Shown one piece after another: positions 30,840 through 38,342 of a stretch of DNA of 38,342 nt (the stretch's first letter is position 1; the number at the start of each line of letters is the position of its first letter). The DNA is taken from NCBI GenBank assembly GCA_004335835.1, contig RWJK01001517.1, positions 24,817-63,158 on the forward strand, read 5' to 3'. The translations under genes were made by a program, and so were the position numbers. The notes below the pieces were generated by a model. That model did no database searches, was not told the DNA's origin, and saw only the letters and a list, made by a program, of their open reading frames with translations. The stretch is from Scenedesmus sp. ARA3. Lineage: Eukaryota; Chlorophyta; Chlorophyceae; Sphaeropleales; Scenedesmaceae.

Positions 30840-32850
30840 ACGGAGAAGGAAATCTCCTGGCTGCTACACACGGCACACCAGACAAGACAGTGATGCAGTG
30901 CCGCCGCAACAGTGCGCTGAGCTTTTTCTGTGTGTGCTGCCTCACAATAGTAAGAGTCATGCAAAGCAAACCACGTTTGAAGCAAAAGGAGTGCCACAGT
31001 GCGCAGCCCGCGCAATCAGGCACCAAGTACATGTGTGCGCTTGGGAAAAGTGCACAGACCCAGCCACGCAGTGAACTGGCACAGGCAGCAATAGCGGGAG
31101 TAACCTATCATTGCCGTTTGCCCGTCAAGAATGTGTGATGCAGGTGCTGCGGCCAAGCCGTGGCTGCCCAGCAACTTTACGTGCACAAGCGACAGAAAGC
31201 AGAAACAAACGTTGATGTGCAGGGCTTCAAATGCATGCAGTTGCAGGGCGCCCCTGTCAGTGCAGGGAGCTCTTGCACACTGCTGCTAGTGCTGTTGCTG
31301 CTTGCACACTGTCATGATGTTGACTGAAATGCACCTGGCACATGCACAGCAGCGGCAACCAGCGCAGTGCTAGCCATGGTTGCACAGCGCACAGCGGATG
31401 CAGCCGCAGCAGAGGTACCCCTTACAGGCCACACCAGTTGCGCTGCAGTACAACGGACAGCAGCCAACACAGACAACAGCTAACACAGGCAGCAGCTAAC
31501 ACGCCGCGCTGGCGCACACAACGTGTGCTGAGCACAGTGTGACTGTTGAAGCAATTATGGCAGCGCACAAGCTGACATACAATTAGCCGTGCAATGTCTG
31601 TTTGCATGCATCCGCATACAATAACACTGTCAACATGCACCTCTTCCCTTGGCCGTCAATGGCAGCAGCTTGCGCATGCACACGGCATGCTGCGCCAGGC
31701 AACACATGCTCAAGCACTGGCGCAAACTGCACACAGAAATGCCAGCAAGTAGCCAGCTGAGCAGCCCAGCAAAGCAACATTGCAACAGCTGAGCAGGGCA
31801 TACCCTAAGCCCAAGCTGAACCAAAACCCCTGGCAGGCACCTCACAAAAATGAGGGACATCCTCCGGCTGCTGTGCACGACACAAGACAAAAATGCGTGT
31901 TGCCGCCGCCACAGTGTGCTGGGCCTTTCCCCTGTGAGCTGCAGCAAAAAAATAACAACACAGCCATGCGCAGCGCAACTCCAAAACGAAAGGAGTGTCA
32001 CGGTCGCAGCCTGCGCAGCCAGGCTACAAGTACAGGTACGCACCCCTGGGAAGTGTTCAGTACCAAGCCCTGCAGCAATCTGGTGCAGGGCAACAGTACT
32101 AGGAGTGGCCAATCAATGCCATTTGCACTTCAAGAATGTGTGATAAAGGTCCTGCCGCACTCGTGGCTGCCCAGTAGCAAGTGCGGCAGCAACAGCAGGC
32201 ACAATAAAAGGGTAGTATGCGACGCTTCAACTGCATGCAGTTGCAGGGCGCTCCTGCCACTGCTGAATGCTCTAGCGCGTTCCTGCTGGTGCTGTCATGC
32301 TGCTTCCAAATGCTGGCCAGGCACATGAACAGCAGCGGCAGCCAAGCGTATGTCGACCATGGTGGCAGAGCACGAAGCAGATGCAGCCACATCAGACGCA
32401 CGTGCCGGATACAAGCCGCACCGGTTGCGCTGGGGTACAACAAAAATGGCAACACAGACAGCAGCTGACATGCCACACTGGCACACGCCACGTGTGCTGA
32501 GCACAGCGTGCACACACGTTACTGTTGAAGCGTATCCGGCAGAGCCCAAGCTGACAAACAAGCAGCCGTGCTATGCCTGCTTGCGTGCATTCACATTCTC
32601 AAATGGTCAACATATACTTCTTTCTTTGACCGGCAGTTGCACAGCGGCAGGCACATGCAAACTGCATGTTGCGCAAGACGACAACACATGATCAAGCACT
32701 GCACGAAATAATGCCAGCAAGTGGTCAGGTGAGCAGCAGGATAAAGCAACAAAGCAACAGCGGAGCAGGGCATACCCGCAGACCAAGCTGGGCCAGAACC
32801 CCTGGGCACCCAGCCTTGACCTGGCGAGCACTTCAAAGACAAAGACCTAT
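30840..32850. repeat. Diverged tandem duplication, unit about 1 kb
   Basis: Copy 1 is about 30840-31845 and copy 2 about 31850-32850. Shared anchors keep order and spacing: CAAGAATGTGTGAT at 31125 and 32131; GCATGCAGTTGCAGGGCGC at 31233 and 32233; ACGTGTGCTGAGCACAG at 31521 and 32490; GAGCAGGGCATACCC at 31791 and 32763. Offsets run from about 970 to 1,006 bp, so indels have accumulated. No long frame is conserved in both copies, though the minus strand keeps a short similar peptide (MPCSAVA...TCWH). The unit is probably a non-coding repeat or the remains of a transposable element. Confidence 0.75.
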
Positions 32851-33137
32851 GTGACAACCTAGCAAGCCATGCTGTGGCCATGCAACACCACAAGCACGTG
32901 CATCAATATGCATGGCGAGGCGCTTATGCTACACACTGCACCCTGGAAGGCAGCTGAGTGACCGATTAATGCTGGCCACATTTGACAACCCATGTTGTTG
33001 TACTGACACGCAGTCCCATGTGCGTACCGGATCACTCTTCAGCTGCCTGGGTATACTGCATGCAGCTAACACGCATCTTTGCCAAATTCCCCCATGACGG
33101 CCATTCACGCATCACGCTCTTCACGTTCTTGTGATGC
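32851..33137. other. No supported gene
   Basis: Spacer between the tandem duplication and the next plus-strand coding-like sequence; nothing distinct seen. Confidence 0.45.
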
Positions 33138-33950
33138 ATGCCTACGCGCCACTTGCGGTACTTTAACCTGAACTGCCCGAACAAACACGTGAAGGTGAAA
33201 GAGGGCACCATGGAGCGCATGTGGTACCTGGACACAACTAAGAGCCGTGCTCTAAAGCCACTGCAGCAAACACACTTGCAGCATGCGCAGTTGATTAATT
33301 CACACAGTTGGTGCATGTACTTCACCCTCACATACAAACCCACACACAAACCCACACACAAGCGTCCGTCGTCATTTGACGCCAAACAGCACCAGATTGT
33401 GCGGCTGCCAACAACCCCAGAAGACAGGTCAGCGCACACATACCGAGCCAGTACATTCTGCCATACTTTTCGCCATCATCACAAATCAAAGTATCTTAAG
33501 ACAATGGTGCTTGTTCTGTTCAGAACTTGGACCAATCTCAGTCAACGCCTGAAATATGCATGGCGCGGTATGCGCTGCAGCTGCAGCTGCAGGATGAACA
33601 GCAGTACAGCAGCCTCAACACCCAAGCCCATCTGACACACACCACTAGGCTGACATCGGGGGTGACGGCTCGAGTAAGCAGCCCTGCCTTGTCGTGATGG
33701 TTTATGGGGGCACTGTTCTAACCACTTGCACAGCACTAATACATGCACCAAACCACATACCCCAACCCTAACCTGTATGTGCTTTCTATGTGCTTCTAAT
33801 TCTGCCCTTCTTCTCATCATCATCCATTGGCAGCGTGTTCTCTTCCTGTGCCAGCTGAGTGATTGTACAATCGTCAAACCGCAGAGCGCACCATTCAAAC
33901 CATCACTGCATGGCACAGTGCATGCAGGGATCTATCAAAGCTGCTGTTGA
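33138..33950 (+). CDS. Unrecognised multi-exon gene, 3' part best supported
   Basis: The last two exons, 33524-33673 and 33834-33950, have good borders (CTGTTCAG|AAC, CGA|GTAAGC, TTGGCAG|CGT), agree in phase 0 and end in TGA. They encode NLDQSQSTPEICMARYALQL... and RVLFLCQLSDCTIVKPQSAP.... Upstream an open frame from 33138 encodes MPTRHLRYFNLNCPNKHVKV and GTMERMWYLDTTKSRALKPL up to a GTCAGC donor at about 33428. Its phase (2) does not match the 33524 exon, so an exon is missing or the 5' part is misread. The frame from 33138 is also open unspliced to 33635. No domain is recognised. The stop lies 48 bp from the stop of the convergent membrane-protein gene. Confidence 0.35.
33340..33361. repeat. 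Short ACAAACCCAC tandem repeat
   Basis: Two to three copies of a 12-bp ACAAACCCACAC unit, encoding KPTHKPTHK in the open frame. Confidence 0.6.
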
Positions 33951-33997
33951 GGCTACAGCATGCTGTCTGCCAGCGCTGATCCATCCTTTTGTCAGCC

Positions 33998-35999
33998 TCA
34001 ACCTGGCGCGGCTACTGCCCCTGCACCCGACCACTGCAGCTGCTGCTGAATCCGCAGACCTGGCTTCATGCAGCTGAAAGCCCATGCCATGCTCCCGCTG
34101 TCCCCCACGACAGCAGCACTGCCGCCCATAAAGTCAGCAGCATCTGCAGCGCACCCCAAAAGCAGCGCAGCAGCAACCTCCTCGTTAGCATCAGGGCAGC
34201 AGACAACCGGCCACAGCAGTGGCACATAGAGCACTGCCATGACACAAGTGCAGCTCCAGGTGGACGCCAGGAGACCAGGCGATCCAGACAGCAGACAGCA
34301 GCAGGTCTGGTGGAAGGAGCACTGCAGCACACTGCCTGCCTGCAGCCGCACCTGGGGCACCTCTAGCCAGAGAGGCAGGCTGTACACATGGCCCTGCATG
34401 GCAGCCACGGATGCCGGCAGCTGCTGCTGCTTGAAGAGCAGCCGGAAGCCGCGTTCGATGAAAAAGGTGGCACACACAGATGCACAGCTCAGCAGCACCT
34501 GCGAGGGCAGAGGGCACGGCAGAGGTGTTGCGGGTTACACAGTCAGGCTGTAGGTGTGTGGCACAGTCAAGGCTGCTGGGTAGGAATTGATGCAGCAGCA
34601 CAGGTACAGGGCACAGGTGCGCAGCTGTTGCTTGATCAAAACACCGCCTGCACGATGCCGCCATGCACGCGCTCATGTTGGAAACTGTTGCATTCACAAA
34701 AAGCACTGCTACGTGTCCATGAAAACCTGCGCTCTGCACTTCTGCCACAACTGCTGCTGCTGCAGCTGCTGCTCCTACTCTACTTCAACTGCAGCTGTAG
34801 CAGCTGCCGCGCACCTGCACGCTGGTTGCCACTGTCCTGCACACCGCCACTGCCATCTGCGGCTGCTGCAGCTGCCGCTTGAACAGGCCGCCGGCTGCCT
34901 TGTCCAGTGCTGCTGCCAGCCCCCACCAGGCTGCTGAGTCAGCGTTGGGCCCAGCCAGCAGCTGCTTGCAGGAGGGCCCCGTCAGTGGCCCCAGCACTGC
35001 CAGGCCCAGCAGGGAGTTGATGGCAGCTGCAGGAGCAACAGCAGCAGCAGCAGCAGCAGCAGCAAGGGGCTCAGGTGCAGCAATAAGCAGCTGATTCAGG
35101 ACACAGACGGACAGCGGCAACCCTTGTAACTGCTGGGCGAAGCACTGCTGTGCCGACAACTGCCATGTCTGTCCTTGATGAAGCAAGGAACATTGCGTCA
35201 TGCTGTCATCTGCTGGCTAGGCACTGTTGTTCCTGTTGGTACCAAAGCAACAGCAGCAACTCACTGACGTGCCAGCCATCCAGGAAGAACAGCGCGCCGA
35301 TAAAGTTTACCAGCGCGCCGTTGAGCACCAGGAAGTGCTGCAGCACTGCGGCCACAGGCCCGCGCTGCTGCAGCTGCCTGGAGCAGTGGTGCTTGATGAA
35401 AGGCAGCGTCAGCAGCCGCCTTGCAGTGGTGATGGCTGTGCGGTGCCGGGTGTAGATCTCAGGCGCCAGTGAATGCGCTGCCAGCACTGCCACGGCTAAC
35501 ACGGTGCACAGCGCTGAGAGCAGCAGCGCGATTGACAGCGGCTGCATTGCTGTGCACACCAGCCAGATGCACACGTCCAGCCGCAGAGAGACCAAGTCAA
35601 AGGCCCTGAGGTGGCACACCGAGTGCCTGCAGGGGGCGCAAGCAAGCAAGCACGCAGCCAGACCAGCAGAGCAGCAAAACAAACACAGTGAGCACAGGCA
35701 GCACTGCACACAGCTGCTGATAAACCACATTGCAGGTGGTGGGATGCGGGACTGGACAGTGTAGTTGCATCTGCCGTCACACCGACAAGTAATATGCGCA
35801 AAATAAACTCGCACGTGTGTATCTGGAGGGGAGACCGGCCCAAGTGCTGGACTGCTGCACATACAGCACTACGCAGCCACCTGATGTGCCTGCCCGGCAT
35901 CTGTGTTGTTGAGAACGCACACACCATCTTTGAAATGCCTTGTCCACGAACCAAGGCTTGAAGGTCATATCGAAGGGCAGAGCGAGCCCCCATACTCCA
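33998..35999 (-). CDS. Polytopic membrane protein, 5' end incomplete
   Basis: Four consecutive exons with matching phases: 35999(?)-35925, 35626-35265, 35173-34815 and 34498-33998. Borders are GTGTGC...CCTGCAG (phase 2), GTGAGT...ATCAAG (phase 1) and GTGCGC...CTCGCAG (phase 0). The first exon has FDMTFKPWFVDKAFQRW. The second has hydrophobic segments (CIWLVCTAMQPLSIALLLSA and TVLAVAVLAAH), a basic loop (YTRHRTAITTARRLL) and FLVLNGALVNFIGALFFLDG. The third is Ala-rich with INSLLGLAVLGPLTG. The last has FIERGFRLLFKQQ, YSLPLWLEVPQV and a final hydrophobic stretch (VMAVLYVPLLWPVVCC). About five membrane spans are visible. The start is not identified; an upstream exon may lie near 36037-36219. The family is unknown; green algae have many such lineage-specific multipass proteins. 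Confidence 0.5.
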
Positions 36000-36554
36000 C
36001 TAGGGCGGGCAGCATGACTGCGTACTGGCCGCGCCTTTACATGCCGATCATTTGAAGCAGTCTTGCAATCAGCCTGCGGAGCTGGCCCCTGCATCGCGGT
36101 GCCTCTGGTCGCTTTACAGCTGTGCGGACAAACGGGATTGCATATCGAACTTTGCTGAGCCAGTGTATACTTGAGATCACGCTATGTGTGCGGGCAGCGC
36201 TGTACATGTGCGGTGTCACTCGTTGTGGGTACCCTGTGATGGTTTGGTCTCTGTTACATTATCAAACGGCCCAGGAACACCTGCTGGGAGACAACAAACA
36301 TCACAATAGATGCTTAGCAAACGTTTCCGCGGGTTCGGGGCCTGACCAAAACAGATGCTGTGCAGCAAGCCGCTGTCAACAGCTCACATGTGCACCAGCT
36401 GCTCTCAACCGTACAGGTGTGCACTACCGTACATACATATTTGAAATGACATACATATGATCATCTATCAAACACCTCACCAGTGACTGGTGTGCCCACT
36501 CAAACCAACTGCACCTGCTGCCATTTACTGCAGCACCCACTACACCACACACAC
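36000..36554. other. Between two minus-strand genes
   Basis: Probably holds the missing 5' exon or promoter of the membrane-protein gene. A minus-strand frame at 36037-36219 encodes VRYAIPFVRTAVKRPEAP, which may be such an exon, but no matching splice pair was found. It also holds the 3' flank of the gag-like gene. Confidence 0.4.
36254..36258 (-). terminator. TGTAA polyadenylation signal of the gag-like gene
   Basis: Minus-strand TGTAA about 297 nt past the stop at 36555. Confidence 0.4.
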
Positions 36555-38195
36555 TCAGGAGTCACCACCAGCCGACTCTGCTGGGTCCTCATTGGCTGTC
36601 TCCTTGCGCGAGGCTGCACAGGTGCAGCTCTGGCAGATCTTGCGGTACTTTATGTAGTCATCGTAGATCTTCTCGTACTGCCGCTTCCAGTAATCAACGT
36701 TAAACTCCAGCGTGCGCGCTGACTCCCTCAGTGTCGCCTGCTGCTCGCGGCTGGCTGTCAACTGCGCGCGAACCTGCGCTGTCTCTGCCAGGCTCTCCTG
36801 CAGCCGCTGCTCCTTCAGCTGACCTTGCGCACGCTCAGCTGCCAGCTTAGCGCTGAGGCTGCTGATTGTATTGCAATACAAGCAATTGCTCTTCTCATCC
36901 AGCGCCTTGCAGTGTGTCTGGTTCTCTGAGCTGTTGTGCTGCAGCAAAAGGCGGATCATTTCAAGATCGCTTGCTGCAGATGTAGGCGCTGGCGTCGGCG
37001 CAACTGCTGGTACTGCTGCTGGCGTTGCTGCTGGCGTGTACGACATCACAGGGATGCCGCTGGGTGTCAGCAGCAGCTGCTGCTGCTGCACAGGCAGCAC
37101 TGACTGCTGCGGGACTGAGACTGTCTGCGGCTGCTGCTGCTGCTGTTGCTGTGCAGCAGCATTGTTGACTGCTGTCGCTGCTGCTGCTGCTGAAGTGGAT
37201 GGCCCTGCAGCTGTAGGCTGCAGGCGCTTCTGCTCACTGACCAGTGGGGGTCCAGCACGCTTGGGTGCAGCAGCAGCTGCTGCCGACATGCTGTGCGGCA
37301 CTGCTGGCGCTGGCGCTGCCTGCTGATCACGCTCCTGCCACTGATTGGCACGCCTGCCCACTCGCCGCTGCAAGGCAAAGGGGTTGAAGATGGCCTTTGC
37401 CCAGATGCCATCATAGTCGCTGTCTGTATTGCCAGGGAACTCTGCCAGCAGTGCTGTTGTCTCATCACAGTCGTGAGTAGAGTGTGACCCGCTGCCATGA
37501 ATGAAGCAGAAGCGGGGGCGCCGCTTGAAGAAGGAGCTGTAGGGAGTGAGCACCTCCTCCTCCAGCGCTTCAGTGAAGAGCACACTGCCAGCTAATGCTG
37601 CGTTGCTGCAGTGCTGCTGCAGGTAGGACAGGCCTGCTTTGGCTGTCTTGTACTGGCTCCCAGGCGCAACCAGGTTTGGGAACTGCTTTACTGTGCGGAT
37701 CAAAGACACAATCTGCTGCTTCAGCTGCTTCCCGGCCTGGTGCTGGGTGAAGGCTGCGTCACCAAACTGCGTGTGCTTGTCCAGCACTGGGAACTCAATC
37801 CCTGTTGTGTACACAAGCAGCTCACATCCAACGCCGATGTTCACCAGGCCTGCTGCTGGCACTTGCTGGTCGCCCTGCAGCTGCTGCGCCTCCTGGTCAG
37901 CAGGCGGCAGCTGCAGGGGCTCATCCTGCTGCGCTGCCAGCTCATCCTGCTGGTCTGGCTGCTGCTGCTCACCCTGGTGAGGCTCATCTTCAAAGTCGAG
38001 CTCTTCTTCAGGCTGTACTGCTGTGTCTGCGGGCTGCACTGCCTCAGGCGAGGGGCTTCTGCTAGGCGTCATCAGGTGCTTTTTGCCGTGTTTGTCAATG
38101 TGCACCATGCCTGCTGGTGTGATAGGGTGGCAGCGCACAGACAGTGGCAGCCAGAAGAGTTCCTTAGCTCGGCAGCATTTCTGTGCTTTGTGCAT
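36555..38195 (-). CDS. Gag-like protein with CHHC zinc knuckle
   Basis: Single uninterrupted 546-aa frame. The start is ATG at 38195, or 38108 (MVHIDKHGKKHL), which is preceded by an acceptor-like CAG. Residues about 60-110 are acidic and Gln-rich. Residues 120-225 form a compact, possibly helical domain (KQLKQQIVSLIRTVKQFPNL). Residues 229-243 read FCFIHGSGSHSTHDC: Cys230, His233, His238, Cys243, i.e. CX2HX4HX4C, the same spacing as the knuckle in many plant Ty3-type gag proteins. Next come an Ala/Pro/Gln-rich linker with poly-Gln, then a C-terminal coiled coil (about 455-530) with CX2C pairs (CLYC, CQSC). No protease, reverse transcriptase or long terminal repeat is visible in the remaining window. 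It is either the gag frame of a retroelement whose pol lies elsewhere or is lost, or a domesticated gag gene. Confidence 0.65.
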   Translation of the reverse strand: MHKAQKCCRAKELFWLPLSVRCHPITPAGMVHIDKHGKKHLMTPSRSPSPEAVQPADTAVQPEEELDFEDEPHQGEQQQPDQQDELAAQQDEPLQLPPADQEAQQLQGDQQVPAAGLVNIGVGCELLVYTTGIEFPVLDKHTQFGDAAFTQHQAGKQLKQQIVSLIRTVKQFPNLVAPGSQYKTAKAGLSYLQQHCSNAALAGSVLFTEALEEEVLTPYSSFFKRRPRFCFIHGSGSHSTHDCDETTALLAEFPGNTDSDYDGIWAKAIFNPFALQRRVGRRANQWQERDQQAAPAPAVPHSMSAAAAAAPKRAGPPLVSEQKRLQPTAAGPSTSAAAAATAVNNAAAQQQQQQQPQTVSVPQQSVLPVQQQQLLLTPSGIPVMSYTPAATPAAVPAVAPTPAPTSAASDLEMIRLLLQHNSSENQTHCKALDEKSNCLYCNTISSLSAKLAAERAQGQLKEQRLQESLAETAQVRAQLTASREQQATLRESARTLEFNVDYWKRQYEKIYDDYIKYRKICQSCTCAASRKETANEDPAESAGGDS

Positions 38196-38342
38196 TTGCT
38201 GCTAGTCAGCATTTGCTGTCTGGTGCAGTGCTAACTCACATCTGCTATGGTGCTGATTGCTAAACTGCTAACGCTGCTAGCTGCAGCTGTTGCTGCACTG
38301 CCAGGCGCAGGCACCCCGCTGCTGCTGGTGGTGGTAGCCTGG
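38196..38342. other. Window edge, upstream of the gag-like gene
   Basis: CTG-rich sequence with no separate feature; the promoter or an upstream exon of the gag-like gene would lie here or beyond the window. Confidence 0.4.

Noticed and set aside
36871..37326. Plus-strand Cys/Ala-rich frame opposite the gag-like gene (also 37611-38234)
   Set aside because: Low-complexity antisense shadow; the minus frame carries the zinc knuckle and is three times longer.

Overview
The window looks like nuclear DNA of a chlorophycean green alga (Volvocales/Sphaeropleales type). Genes are split by introns of mostly about 100-600 bp with GTGAG...CAG borders. Proteins are rich in poly-Gln, poly-Ala and poly-Ser. 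TGTAA, the usual green-algal polyadenylation signal, lies about 90-500 nt past many stop codons. There are no bacterial operons, Shine-Dalgarno sites, CRISPR arrays or recognisable tRNA/rRNA genes. All exon models were derived by eye from open frames, splice consensus and phase agreement; none has transcript support.

Region 1 (1-4.4 kb): a short piggyBac-type element with perfect terminal inverted repeats bounded by TTAA, then a minus-strand fucosyltransferase-like gene that carries two in-frame stops and one frame change. Region 2 (5.8-15.1 kb): a GT61-type glycosyltransferase (minus), a small membrane protein (plus), a third glycosyltransferase-like gene (plus) and a signal-peptide gene (minus). 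These are all secretory-pathway proteins, so this half of the window reads as a loose glycan or cell-surface neighbourhood. Region 3 (15.8-25.8 kb): a five-exon gene for a protein of about 2,350 aa, with a Q/A/S-rich disordered N-terminal half and a very long coiled coil, facing a small Ser-rich/coiled-coil gene tail to tail. Region 4 (26-30.3 kb): weaker models, including a small protein with a presequence-like N-terminus and a C-terminal membrane segment, a frameshifted minus-strand gene and scattered exons on plus. Region 5 (30.8-32.9 kb): a diverged tandem duplication with a unit of about 1 kb. Region 6 (33.1-38.3 kb): exons of an unknown plus gene, a multi-exon minus-strand membrane protein, and a minus-strand 546-aa protein with a retroviral/Ty3-type CHHC zinc knuckle, which is probably a gag-derived protein.

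The most noteworthy items are the three-family glycosyltransferase neighbourhood with one decayed member, the giant low-complexity coiled-coil protein with a duplicated LLDES motif, the gag-like gene, the piggyBac-like element, and two perfect short hairpins in otherwise gene-poor DNA.
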